Of a stretch of 64,000 bases of DNA, positions 16,052-24,527 are shown piece after piece. Under the pieces are notes generated by a model, which was given only the letters and a program-made list of their open reading frames with translations, had not been told where the DNA came from and searched no databases. The DNA comes from Candidatus Aminicenantota bacterium (GTDB lineage: Bacteria; Acidobacteriota; Aminicenantia; UBA2199). The translations under genes were made by a program, and so were the position numbers. How positions within the stretch are numbered: the first letter of the stretch is position 1; every line of letters begins with the position of its first letter. The stretch covers positions 124,001-188,000 of the forward strand of contig JAPKZK010000110.1 in NCBI GenBank assembly GCA_026393835.1, written 5' to 3'.

Positions 16052-18169
16052 ATGGTAAAAGAAAAAGACAAAAAAGAGAAACCGGAAACCAAAAAGACGA
16101 CCAAAGAGGAAAAACCCAACGCAAAAGCCGATAAGGAAAAGACTGCCAAAGCCGCAAAAAAAACGGAAAAAACGGAAAAAGCGGAAACGCCGGTTGAAGA
16201 AACGCCCGAAAAACCAGGGAAAGTAGAAGAAACAGGGAAAACAGAACCAGCCGCCGAAGAAACAGAAGCGCTGGTAGAAACCACCACGGAAAAATTCGAA
16301 TTTCAATCCGAAGTGCAACAACTCTTGCATATATTGGTCTATTCCCTCTACCAACACAAGGAAGTCTTTGTAAGAGAATTGATCTCCAATGCAGTAGATG
16401 CTTTAAATAAAGTCCAATTCGAGTCCTTGCTCAATTCCGATATCGAAGACAAAGACCTGGATTTCAGGATCGACATCACCCTGGATAAGGACAAGAAAAA
16501 ATTCATCATCGAAGACACCGGCATCGGCATGACCAAAGAAGAATTAGTCGAGAATATCGGGACCATTGCCCATTCCGGTACAGTGGAATTCATAAAGCGA
16601 CTCTCGGAATCGGAAAACGCCGATAAGATGAACCTGATTGGGCAATTCGGCGTCGGTTTTTATTCCAGTTTCATGGCGGCCGATGAGATTCATGTGCACA
16701 CCAGATCCTACCAAAAGGGCAGTAAAGGTCTCCTCTGGAAATCGAAAGGAGATAACAACTACACCATTGAAGAGAAAGGCAAAAAACATCGCGGGACCCG
16801 CATCGAGTTATTTTTGAAAGAGGATGAGAAGGAATTCCTGGAGAAATACAGGATTAAAAGCATCATCGGCGCCCATTCCAAATTCGTTCCCTTTCCCATA
16901 TACCTTGAATCCGAAAAAATCGACAGCAAGGAAGCCATCTGGACCCAACCCAAATCCCAGTTGAAAGAGAAAGATTACAATGAATTTTTCAGGTTTTTCC
17001 AGAATGCCACCGATGACCCGGAGACTTATATTCATCTCTCTTCCGACGCGCCGGTGCAGTTTAACGCCGTCATGTATATCCCGAAGGTCAATTCTGAAAT
17101 TTACGGGTGGGTAAAGAGCGATCCCGGTTTGGACCTTTATTCCAGAAAAGTATTGATTCAAAAGTCGTGCCGGGACATTTTACCCGAGTATTTCCGGTTT
17201 ATTAAAGGCGTCGTGGATTCGGAAGACATACCGTTGAATATTTCCAGGGAAACCATCCAGAGTAATATCCGCGTTGACAAAATCAGGAAGTTTATCCTGA
17301 AAAAAGTCTTCGACCATTTCGCTGAGATCAAATCCAAAGATATGGAGAAATACTTGAATATCTGGAAGAATTTCCAGCGGAACTTTAAAGAGGGTGTACC
17401 GAACGAATTCGAATACCGGGAGCAATTGGCGGCGCTGCTGTTGTTTAATTCTTCCAAAACCCCGAAAGATAAATATACCGACCTGGACCAGTACATCGAA
17501 CGGATGCCCGCAGATCAGTACGAAATATACTATGTGATGGGCGCCAACTACGACGCTATTGAAAAAAACCCGGCTCTTGAGGCTTTTAAAAAGAAAAACA
17601 TGGAAGTATTGTATTTCCTCGATCCCATGGAGGCCTGGGCTGTCGATCATTTGCAGACGTATAAAGGAAAAATGTTCCGTCCGGTGGAAGCGGCGGATAT
17701 AAAATTGGAAGATGAGGAAGCGGAAAAAAAGCAAAAAGAAGATGAAAAGGAAAAAGAAGAGTTCAAAGAAGCCGAGAACCTGGTGACTTACCTCAAAACC
17801 ATTTATGGCGCGAAGATCGAAGATGTAAAAATATCGCAGCGATTGGTAGATAGTCCCTGTATCCTGGTAAGCTCGAAATCCGGGCCTTCTCCCCAGTTGG
17901 AACGGATCATGCGGATGCAAAACCAGAAGGCTGATTTTTCCAAGAAAGTATTGGAGATCAATCCGAAGAACAAGTTGATCCACGAGATGATCCGTATTCA
18001 CAAATTGAACCCGGTTTCCCCGGAGTTGAAGACGCTGGCTCTCCAGTTATTGGACAACATGATATTGCGGGAGGGGGTATTCGAGGAGATCGATTATATC
18101 GTTCCCCGTATCCACGACATTATGTATGAAGCGGCCAAAAGCGTCCAACCGGTAGAATCAAAAGAATAA
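16052..18169 (+). CDS. htpG: Molecular chaperone HtpG (Hsp90) with charged N-terminal extension
   Basis: A 705-residue Hsp90. The ATPase domain has VRELISNAVDALNK, IEDTGIGMTKEEL, IGTIAHSGT and IGQFGVGFYSSFM; the middle domain has GVVDSEDIPLNISRETIQ. It folds client proteins in the cytoplasm in an ATP-dependent way. The unusual part is the first 78 residues, made almost only of Lys, Glu, Thr, Ala and Pro (KEKPETKKTTKEEK and so on), which precede the normal start (EKFEFQSEVQQLLHILVYSL). A strong ribosome binding site directly before the distal ATG shows that the extension is really translated. A second Lys/Glu-rich insertion lies near residue 555-570. It seems to be transcribed alone. Confidence 0.95.
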   Translation: MVKEKDKKEKPETKKTTKEEKPNAKADKEKTAKAAKKTEKTEKAETPVEETPEKPGKVEETGKTEPAAEETEALVETTTEKFEFQSEVQQLLHILVYSLYQHKEVFVRELISNAVDALNKVQFESLLNSDIEDKDLDFRIDITLDKDKKKFIIEDTGIGMTKEELVENIGTIAHSGTVEFIKRLSESENADKMNLIGQFGVGFYSSFMAADEIHVHTRSYQKGSKGLLWKSKGDNNYTIEEKGKKHRGTRIELFLKEDEKEFLEKYRIKSIIGAHSKFVPFPIYLESEKIDSKEAIWTQPKSQLKEKDYNEFFRFFQNATDDPETYIHLSSDAPVQFNAVMYIPKVNSEIYGWVKSDPGLDLYSRKVLIQKSCRDILPEYFRFIKGVVDSEDIPLNISRETIQSNIRVDKIRKFILKKVFDHFAEIKSKDMEKYLNIWKNFQRNFKEGVPNEFEYREQLAALLLFNSSKTPKDKYTDLDQYIERMPADQYEIYYVMGANYDAIEKNPALEAFKKKNMEVLYFLDPMEAWAVDHLQTYKGKMFRPVEAADIKLEDEEAEKKQKEDEKEKEEFKEAENLVTYLKTIYGAKIEDVKISQRLVDSPCILVSSKSGPSPQLERIMRMQNQKADFSKKVLEINPKNKLIHEMIRIHKLNPVSPELKTLALQLLDNMILREGVFEEIDYIVPRIHDIMYEAAKSVQPVESKE

Positions 18170-18171
18170 AC

Positions 18172-18246
18172 AAAAGTTTTAGGCGGTCCGGGAACCTTGC
18201 CCTCCGTGAGGGCCTTTTTCAAAAGGGTTCCCGGTCGCCGAAGGCA
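18172..18246 (+). repeat. REP-like hairpin repeat (AAAAGTTTT...GCCGCCGGAGGC family)
   Basis: AAAAGTTTTAGGCGGTCCGG, then an interrupted palindrome ending GGTCGCCGAAGGC. Related copies are at 29649-29706, 57911-57985 and, inverted, 45713-45775; a fragment is in frame in the NRPS gene at 62175-62222. It may act as a terminator for htpG. Confidence 0.7.
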
Positions 18247-18248
18247 AT

Positions 18249-18277
18249 TTGACATTTTCTCTCGACTCCGCTATTAT
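18249..18277 (+). promoter_or_regulatory. Promoter of ytxJ
   Basis: TTGACA at 18249-18254, 17-nt spacer, TATTAT at 18272-18277, followed by a leader of about 28 nt with AGGAG at 18304-18308. Confidence 0.8.
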
Positions 18278-18311
18278 ATCTTCTCAAATAAAGAGGACTT
18301 ATTAGGAGTAA

Positions 18312-18596
18312 ATGATGAAGATAATATTTAAACATTCATACAATTGCCCCATCAGTCGGAGGGCCAAGATTGAGATGGATCGGTTTATGAAGCAGCAAAG
18401 CCGGGAGTTGGAATACGAGTTCGTCGATGTGAACGAAAACCGTTCACGGTCCAATGAGGTTGCTGAAAAATACGGCATCCGGCATGAATCGCCCCAGGTT
18501 ATTATCCTGGATGACGCCGGCGATGTTCTCTGGAATGCTTCGCACTATGAAATCAGCGAGGATAGTATTAGTCAGGCCATTTCCGACATATCTTAA
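18312..18596 (+). CDS. ytxJ: YtxJ-type monothiol bacilliredoxin
   Basis: A 94-residue thioredoxin-fold protein with the active-site region FKHSYNCPISRRAKIEMDRF and the cis-Pro loop HESPQVIIL, as in YtxJ/BrxC proteins. The family removes bacillithiol from cysteines of oxidised proteins, so its presence suggests a low-molecular-weight thiol system of the bacillithiol type, although no biosynthesis gene lies in this window. Usual length. It has its own strong promoter and AGGAG four nt before the first of two adjacent ATG codons; the gene appears monocistronic. Confidence in the family is high. Confidence 0.85.
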   Translation: MMKIIFKHSYNCPISRRAKIEMDRFMKQQSRELEYEFVDVNENRSRSNEVAEKYGIRHESPQVIILDDAGDVLWNASHYEISEDSISQAISDIS

Positions 18597-18730
18597 CAAC
18601 GCCCATTTATTTTTAAATAGTTCAATTAAAATTTAAAACCCTTTCCCTGTTTTCCCCGTATTAAGAAAATACCGTTTACCCCGGTATATCGGTTTCTAAT
18701 AATTAAAATAAACAATGAATATGGAGGAAT

Positions 18731-20071
18731 ATGAGCAATAACAATAGCAATGGCATGGACAGAAGACGTTTTTTGAGAAATGGCGCAGTCGGTGTGGGCG
18801 CCTTAGGTGTGGGTATGATGGGCGGCGGCGACCTGCTGCATTCCCAGGCTGAGCCGCAGTCGCAACCCGGGCAGGAAACTGACCGGACCTGGAAAATAAA
18901 AGAATACCGCACCCTGGGGCGCACCGAGTTTAAAGTGTCGGATATCGGTTCCGGGTTTGTTAAAGACCCGGCAGTGTTGGGGAAGATGTTGGACGCCGGC
19001 ATAAACTATATCGATTCGGCCGAAAGTTACGGTAATGAAGAAATGATCGGCGCGGTACTTAAAAACCGCGACCGGAAAAAGATTTTTGTCACCACCAAAC
19101 TGGAACTTAAAGATGATCTAAGCAAAGAAGGTATCCTGGCCCGGGCCCGTAAATGCCTGGAGCGGCTTCAAACAGATTATATCGATTGTTTAATGATTCA
19201 TTCTTGCGAGAAAGTCGCGCTCATTAAAACCGAAGGGTTTCATGCGGCCATGCAGCAGTTGAAAAGCGAAGGGCGGCTGCGTTTTATCGGGATATCCCAC
19301 CACGGTGCCAACTTTTATAAAGACCCTGAAGAAGCCATGGACAAAGTATTGATTGCCGCTGCCCTGGATGGCCGGTTCGATGTTATGCTGTTGGCTTATA
19401 ATTTTATCCAGGATGATAAAGGCGCGGAAGTGTTGAAGGTGTGCCGTGAAAAAAACATCGGCGCCACGTTGATGAAAGTGAATCCCATCGGTAAGATTCC
19501 TATGATGAAGGAACGGATCGAGAAACTGAAAAAGGATGGCAAGGAAATTCCCGGGGCCTACACCCAGATGATTAGCAGGATGGAAGCAAAAGCGAAAAAG
19601 GCGGAAGCGTTTATCAAAGAATACCGGCTGGACGATGACCGGCGCATGAGGGATGCAGCCGTGCGTTTCGCGCTGTCCAACCCGGATGTGCATACCGTGT
19701 GCTGCGCTTTTCTCAATTTCGACAGCCTGGATACTTATGTTTCCCTTTCAGGTACGCGGTTGGCGGATATGGAGAAAGAGAAACTGGCGGCTTATAAAGA
19801 GGGCTGCGGTTCGTTATATTGTCGTCATGCTTGCGGTTTATGCGAACCGGTTTGTCCGCGGGGGGTCCCGGTGAATACCATTATGCGCTTCAATCATTAT
19901 TATGAAGCCCAGGGCAAGGAGAAGTTTGCCATGAAGCAGTATGCCCGGTTGTCTGCGCCCAAAGCCGACCGCTGCCGGAATTGCAGCGGCTTATGCGAAT
20001 CCGCCTGTCCTTACGGGGTGCCGGTGCAGGGGCTGTTAACCATGGCCCACCGCACGTTAAGTATCGCCTGA
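18731..20071 (+). CDS. Tat-exported aldo/keto reductase with C-terminal 4Fe-4S motifs
   Basis: A 446-residue protein. A twin-arginine signal (DRRRFLRNGAVGVGALGVG) leads to an aldo/keto reductase barrel: YRTLGRTEFKVSDIGSG, AGINYIDSAESYGNEEMIG (catalytic Asp and Tyr region), TTKLELKDD, DCLMIHS and FIGISHHG. The C-terminal 90 residues hold two cysteine groups, CRHACGLCEPVCPRGV and CRNCSGLCESACPYGV, typical of ferredoxin-type 4Fe-4S sites. Such fusions are known among oxidoreductases of anaerobes. Export of a probably NAD(P)H-dependent barrel by Tat is odd, because free cofactor is scarce outside the cytoplasm. GGAGG precedes the ATG. Confidence 0.85.
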   Translation: MSNNNSNGMDRRRFLRNGAVGVGALGVGMMGGGDLLHSQAEPQSQPGQETDRTWKIKEYRTLGRTEFKVSDIGSGFVKDPAVLGKMLDAGINYIDSAESYGNEEMIGAVLKNRDRKKIFVTTKLELKDDLSKEGILARARKCLERLQTDYIDCLMIHSCEKVALIKTEGFHAAMQQLKSEGRLRFIGISHHGANFYKDPEEAMDKVLIAAALDGRFDVMLLAYNFIQDDKGAEVLKVCREKNIGATLMKVNPIGKIPMMKERIEKLKKDGKEIPGAYTQMISRMEAKAKKAEAFIKEYRLDDDRRMRDAAVRFALSNPDVHTVCCAFLNFDSLDTYVSLSGTRLADMEKEKLAAYKEGCGSLYCRHACGLCEPVCPRGVPVNTIMRFNHYYEAQGKEKFAMKQYARLSAPKADRCRNCSGLCESACPYGVPVQGLLTMAHRTLSIA

Positions 20072-20128
20072 CGCCGGTGTTCATTTAAAATTTAACCGAA
20101 CGCCTGAAATTGCCGATAAAAGGACTGG

Positions 20129-20740
20129 ATGAACATGAAATATATGATAAAAATATCTGTTTTATTGGCGTTCGCTTTGATTTGCAATGCCTGCGCCAGT
20201 GATCCCGGTTTTTCCCACAGGAATACGGACAAGGATATTCCCATCGAAAAACTGGCGTACATACTCAACGATTCATTACGGCGACCGGCGTTGAAGAACC
20301 AGGAGATTGGAGTTTTAACGTTTGCCAACCTCAATAACCTGGAAGAAGCCGAGCCCCTGGGAAGGCGCTTGCAGGAAAAATTGTCTCATGCCCTTTTCGA
20401 ACTGGGATTTCGAATCGTAGAAATCCGGGTCGGTAAAGATATCCGGTTCCGGCCCCTGGTGGGCGAGTTGAATCTGACGCGGGTCAAGGAATTGCTGAAT
20501 GATTCTGAATTCGCCGGGCTAAAATTATTGGTAATGGGAACCTACATCGATGCCGGGGATTATATTTACGTGAACGGAAGAATCGTGGAACTGGAAACTG
20601 CCCAGGTAAAAGCCAGCGGAGAGATAAAAATTCAGAAAGGCAGGTATCTTGAGAAATTGTTGGACATTGATGATGAAAAAGCAGCGGATCGCAGCGAAGT
20701 TTACGAACGTTTTCCCGTAAAGTCCCATAAGACAGAATAG
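20129..20740 (+). CDS. FlgO/CsgG-like lipoprotein
   Basis: A 203-residue lipoprotein: the signal peptide (KISVLLAFALICNACAS) ends in a lipobox-like C. The mature part reads IGVLTFANLNNLEEAEPLG then RLQEKLSHALFELGFRIVEI and GLKLLVMGTYIDAGDYIYVN, which is the pattern of FlgO-type outer-membrane proteins and of the CsgG/TolB-N-like fold (strand, helix around 'predicted outer-membrane assembly'). Role probably at the outer membrane, consistent with a diderm cell. AAAGGA lies upstream of the ATG. No flagellar genes are near, so the flagellar part of the family name should not be taken over. Confidence 0.65.
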   Translation: MNMKYMIKISVLLAFALICNACASDPGFSHRNTDKDIPIEKLAYILNDSLRRPALKNQEIGVLTFANLNNLEEAEPLGRRLQEKLSHALFELGFRIVEIRVGKDIRFRPLVGELNLTRVKELLNDSEFAGLKLLVMGTYIDAGDYIYVNGRIVELETAQVKASGEIKIQKGRYLEKLLDIDDEKAADRSEVYERFPVKSHKTE

Positions 20741-21015
20741 CTGTTTACCCATCTTCATTGCCCTGCCGGGGATACGTCCCGTGCGGTAATCGCCCGGGGG
20801 GGCATATCCGCGTCTTTGAGTTGGATTGCGGGTTATCCCTGGGGAACCTCCAACACACATCCCTGGGGAATTGTGGGAGAAAAATCCGGGAAGCAGGTGG
20901 AGACGATATTATCTTATCATCCTGTCCATTACCTATCAATGAAACGGCGATAAGAAAGAATTGAATAGGTCCGCCCAAAAAAATAGCCCTTGTTAAATTA
21001 TCTAGCTGAAAAGGA
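20741..21015. other. Gene-free stretch with local direct repeats
   Basis: GC-rich sequence with a direct repeat ATCCCTGGGGAA (near 20838 and 20861) and a run CCCGGGGGGG. No convincing coding frame. It ends at the Fur-box promoter. Confidence 0.4.
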
Positions 21016-21050
21016 TTGACATTTCCATTTTAAATGATTATCATTATACA
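21016..21050 (+). promoter_or_regulatory. Promoter overlapped by a Fur-box-like operator
   Basis: TTGACA at 21016-21021, 17-nt spacer and TATCAT at 21039-21044. The palindrome AAATGATTATCATTAT (21032-21047) covers the -10 box and is close to the Fur core TGATTATCATT. Iron- or metal-dependent repression of the genes downstream is therefore likely. Confidence 0.6.
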
Positions 21051-21133
21051 ATTCGAAGGAATACAAATTTAAACGATAGAGGTAAAATTGAAAAAATGGC
21101 CGCGAGAAAAAACATTTTTATTTAGGCAACCCC

Positions 21134-21162
21134 TTGACATTATGCATAAAATGGTTTTTAAT
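21134..21162 (+). promoter_or_regulatory. Second promoter of the secreted-protein gene
   Basis: TTGACA at 21134-21139, 17-nt spacer, TTTAAT at 21157-21162, about 65 nt before the GTG start at 21226. It would not be covered by the Fur-like box, so the operon may have a regulated and a constitutive promoter. Confidence 0.55.
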
Positions 21163-21225
21163 GGTAACTTAAAGAAATTGAATTACATCCTAAGATGTAA
21201 AATAAAATTAAATAAGGAGTGTAAC

Positions 21226-21864
21226 GTGAAAAAACGAGCTTTACAAGTTTTAACGGTTTTGGTGTTAGTGTTAACGGCAACAGTGATGGATGCCGTTATT
21301 CATGTGAATGATTTCGGTCGTACTTTTGCCGGTGGGCAATCCACTTGCGAGAGCAAGGTAACCCAGGGCGCCGAGCTTTATTTTAAAGCCAATGTCAGCA
21401 TAATGAGTTTTTTTGCTGAAACTGAAATTACCCCGGATAAGGAGTATAATTTTACAAAGGCATTGTCACTGGTTCAGTCTGCGCTGGGATATTTAAAAGA
21501 GGCAAAAACAAATTACAGTCAGGCCGCCCAGATAGGGTCCGCCGCCGGTTATATCCAGGCTGAAGTCGCGATGTTGAAGGCCTTTGATTATGACAAATTT
21601 GCCGCGGAGCAGGGACTGAATGAGGGGATTAAAGAGCGGGTGAAATGTTTCCTCAAAAATGGCGACGTCATTGGAATTTACCAGGAAGTTGCCAATCGCG
21701 TGGAAGAGTTGACCGCGACATTGAAGGTGGTGGAGAAAAACCTGCAAGATAATGTAAAACCCCAGATTTCAACCGTGTGGGAACTGCTGCAAAAGTCTTC
21801 AGACCTAACCCTGTTCGGGAATTATGCAACCGTTATGGCTACGGCCGCCTTCGGTCAACAATAA
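21226..21864 (+). CDS. Secreted helical protein of unknown function
   Basis: The frame opens at 21088 but the start is placed at GTG 21226, because AAGGAG (21214-21219) precedes it and a signal peptide (VKKRALQVLTVLVLVLTATV) begins there. The mature protein (about 175 residues) is predominantly helical: TKALSLVQSALGYLKEAKTN and NRVEELTATLKVVEKNLQDN look like long amphipathic helices. One disulphide (two Cys) is possible. I recognise no family. The permease gene starts 40 nt downstream, and two promoters, one under a Fur-like box, lie upstream, so it may be the periplasmic partner of that transporter. Confidence 0.65.
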   Translation: MKKRALQVLTVLVLVLTATVMDAVIHVNDFGRTFAGGQSTCESKVTQGAELYFKANVSIMSFFAETEITPDKEYNFTKALSLVQSALGYLKEAKTNYSQAAQIGSAAGYIQAEVAMLKAFDYDKFAAEQGLNEGIKERVKCFLKNGDVIGIYQEVANRVEELTATLKVVEKNLQDNVKPQISTVWELLQKSSDLTLFGNYATVMATAAFGQQ

Positions 21865-21904
21865 GTTGTCCGGGGAATGAATAATTAAAAAATAGGGAGG
21901 CGCA

Positions 21905-23797
21905 ATGATTTCGACAATCTGCTATGAATTTGGAAGGCTTTTTACCAGGAAAACGATAATTATCTTTTCTTTGCTGGTCATTGCGTCTCTATATTTTACT
22001 TTCCAGGGAATCGCGGAATACAAAAATTTCCAGGAAAGTAAAATCGATTTTATCGCTGCCGAAAAAAGCAAAAACGACTTTTACCTGAACTATCAACAAT
22101 ACGGAGCAACCGGTTTCAGGGTAATCTTTGAACCTTCGCCGCTGTCGGTTTTTTTTAACCGGTACGATTTTACCCGGGATATCGAAGCCATAATCGACAC
22201 TTCTGAAATCATAAAGATTTATAATGGCAGAAAAGGAAAAAATGCCTTTTCGATCGATGGCCGTTTCGGTGATTTGAATCATTCGATAATCATTTTCGGG
22301 ACTTTGATTATGATGATAATGGGATTTCTTTCTTTTCCAAATAAGTCCCATATCGAATACTTCGATAAGCGCCACTATATTAAAACAATTTTTGCGCGCA
22401 TATTACTGCTGGACCTATTCTTTGCATTGCTGCCGGTTATCGTCTACGGTTTCGCCAGGGGCTCGGGGATTGCTTTTCTCCCCGATGAAAACCGGTGTTT
22501 TATGGGGTACGGGGCAGTCGCCCTGTTGCTGCTGGACATATTTTTCCTCATTGGCTTTATTATAAAAGCCCTTTGCAAATATAAGAGAAACGCACTTAAC
22601 TTTGTGATGATTACCTGGTTTATTTTTATTTTCGCCATCCCTGAAGTAGGCAAGGTTTACCGCTCGATAAGAACAAGCCGGCTTCCTTCAGTGGAAAAAT
22701 TGGAAATGGAAAAATTGAAGACGCTGTTAAACAGCGAATTGATTAACAGGCAGTACATCTATGATTTTTTATCTAAACACCATGCAGATATGAAGTCGGA
22801 ATCCCCGGAGCTGAAAAAACTAATGAAAGAGCTGTATCGATACTATATGAATCACGGCTATAAACTTAACCAAGAAAAGGAAGGCGATTTCTACCGGAAG
22901 GTGAAACGGGATATCGATATTTTTTCTTTCATCGATGCCTTCTTCCCCGTGGATTTTATAAATTTTTTCTCCGCCGAAGTTTCCGGGAAGTGGTATGAGG
23001 CCTATCTTGATTTTCTCAACTATGTCATTGAGTTGAGGGATCAATTCATGCGGTTTTACGGTGAGAAACGGTATGAAACTTCAAGCAAGGAGATGCCGCT
23101 GGAACCCTTTATAAAAAGTTCCGAGAACATTTATCGATCAAGGGGCCGCTTGCCGGGGAATTTCGGAATAGGCGTAGCGGTTATGGTTATCTATCTTGCG
23201 ATTCTAGCGGGTCTGGCGCGCTGGCCGAAGCGGAAGAAAAAATTTACAATGGAACCCCCTGAAATTACTGGGAATATCAAGTCGGGGCATATGTTGTTTC
23301 TGCTGGTCAATAAGAAAAAACAGGAGGAAATAGTGAATGCCCTGAAACAGGGAAAACGATCCCACCTGCACCGGGAAGCACACCGCATTATGAATGAAGA
23401 AGTGACTGCGTGGCGCTTTATCGATTATGCCTGCCGCGAAAAGAAAATCGCTAAAAGTAAAGTAATGGAGAACCTTGAATTATTCGCTATCCAGGAAAAG
23501 GATCTCAACAGGAAATTATCAAAGTATTCGGAGGAATGCAAACGAAAGCTGATCTGTTCGCTTGTTTTTGCCGAAGCCAATGAGGTAATTATTATCGATG
23601 ATTTTATTAAAGGCGTATCTGCCGAATTTGAGAAGCAATTCCTGGGCCTGGCAACCCGGGAGGTAAGAATCGACCGAAGAATTGTCTATATCGGCAGCGA
23701 GATTTATACCCCTACTTCCTCTCTGATTAAATTAGATATGAACATAAAAAACTATCACCCCTTCCAGTTAGAGCCTCATCAAGTCAGTCTAAGATAA
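21905..23797 (+). CDS. ABC-2-type permease fused to a degenerate ABC ATPase domain
   Basis: A 630-residue protein. Residues 1-440 look like an ABC-2/DUF3526-type permease: a membrane segment at 17-35, a large extracytoplasmic loop, four to five segments at 130-260, a second loop and a final segment near 415-435. The last 180 residues resemble an ABC ATPase that has lost its active site: GHMLFLLVNKKKQEEIVNAL stands where GPNGAGKTT would be, KLSKYSEECKRKLICSLVFA stands at the signature, and EANEVIIIDDFIKG at Walker B. It follows the secreted helical protein by 40 nt. GGAGG lies before the ATG. No intact ATPase for it is encoded nearby. Confidence 0.6.
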   Translation: MISTICYEFGRLFTRKTIIIFSLLVIASLYFTFQGIAEYKNFQESKIDFIAAEKSKNDFYLNYQQYGATGFRVIFEPSPLSVFFNRYDFTRDIEAIIDTSEIIKIYNGRKGKNAFSIDGRFGDLNHSIIIFGTLIMMIMGFLSFPNKSHIEYFDKRHYIKTIFARILLLDLFFALLPVIVYGFARGSGIAFLPDENRCFMGYGAVALLLLDIFFLIGFIIKALCKYKRNALNFVMITWFIFIFAIPEVGKVYRSIRTSRLPSVEKLEMEKLKTLLNSELINRQYIYDFLSKHHADMKSESPELKKLMKELYRYYMNHGYKLNQEKEGDFYRKVKRDIDIFSFIDAFFPVDFINFFSAEVSGKWYEAYLDFLNYVIELRDQFMRFYGEKRYETSSKEMPLEPFIKSSENIYRSRGRLPGNFGIGVAVMVIYLAILAGLARWPKRKKKFTMEPPEITGNIKSGHMLFLLVNKKKQEEIVNALKQGKRSHLHREAHRIMNEEVTAWRFIDYACREKKIAKSKVMENLELFAIQEKDLNRKLSKYSEECKRKLICSLVFAEANEVIIIDDFIKGVSAEFEKQFLGLATREVRIDRRIVYIGSEIYTPTSSLIKLDMNIKNYHPFQLEPHQVSLR

Positions 23798-23810
23798 GAG
23801 TATATCGGCT

Positions 23811-24512
23811 TTAATAGTCTATTTTCAACAGTTTTCCATCGATGAGGGGTTTCCATTTCATAAAAAACTCGGAGAAGATATGCTCTCTAAATGCCGGGTA
23901 TTTCTCCATATAATACATCAGTTCCTTATAATTCATCTCGGCCTTATCATTCTTATAATAATCATTTATATCCACCAGGTTATCGAGTTCGCTCTCCATT
24001 GTGGAAGCGGAAGGGCCGTCGTTCACCTGGGTTTGAATTTCCGTAACGGCGCCCAGGAGATGATAGTCGGAATACCGGGTAAATCGTAAATTAAACGTTC
24101 GACCCCTCAATTTTGGGTGGGTAAAATGAGCGGCGGTTTCAATCCTGGTGGGATGAATCTCAAAGGAAGTCATGTAATTGATGAGGAGGGGGGGGATAAT
24201 TTCATGGATGTAATGGCCGGCAGGAAGAGAGGGTTCGATATCTGTAATCTTCCAGGTATTATCTGTGTCCTTGTCCAGCTCGAACCGGTAGGTCTGAAAA
24301 GTTTGTTGGGCTTCCGCCTCCATCCCCATCCCTTCGCAAACGTACATATTCCCATAGGCCGTCTTCCGGAAATTGTTTCTTATATCCAGGTACAGGTCGA
24401 TCTCATCCTTATAAAAATTTTTAACTTCTTCCAGTTTGTGGGCAATGATCCGCTCGATCTGTGGAATATTAAGCAATTCACCTAATTCCTGCAATAGTTT
24501 TTGCTTCTCCAT
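23811..24512 (-). CDS. Unknown protein paired with an XRE regulator
   Basis: A 233-residue soluble protein of unknown family with a beta-rich middle (FRFTRYSDYHLLGAVTEIQT-like strands) and a helical C-terminus. The last 35 residues (ELMYYMEKYPAFREHIFSEF, then FMKW) match the C-terminal module of the XRE regulator encoded just upstream (24528-25013) and of the one at 409-834. The two genes are 15 nt apart and co-transcribed on the minus strand, convergent with the permease gene. A shared module suggests that regulator and partner bind each other or the same ligand; inference only. Confidence 0.55.
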   Translation of the reverse strand: MEKQKLLQELGELLNIPQIERIIAHKLEEVKNFYKDEIDLYLDIRNNFRKTAYGNMYVCEGMGMEAEAQQTFQTYRFELDKDTDNTWKITDIEPSLPAGHYIHEIIPPLLINYMTSFEIHPTRIETAAHFTHPKLRGRTFNLRFTRYSDYHLLGAVTEIQTQVNDGPSASTMESELDNLVDINDYYKNDKAEMNYKELMYYMEKYPAFREHIFSEFFMKWKPLIDGKLLKIDY

Positions 24513-24527
24513 GCTCCAGATCCTTTC

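Noticed and set aside
16012..16357. Minus-strand Phe/Gly-rich frames
   Set aside because: They mirror the Lys/Glu-rich HtpG extension; the plus strand has the strong ribosome site and the Hsp90 continuation.
17180..18001. 273-codon frame on the minus strand
   Set aside because: Antisense to htpG, with the Phe/Leu-rich composition expected from the reverse of a Lys/Glu-rich gene.
21088..21225. N-terminal extension of the secreted helical protein
   Set aside because: The ribosome binding site and signal peptide both point to the GTG at 21226; a promoter also lies inside the extension.
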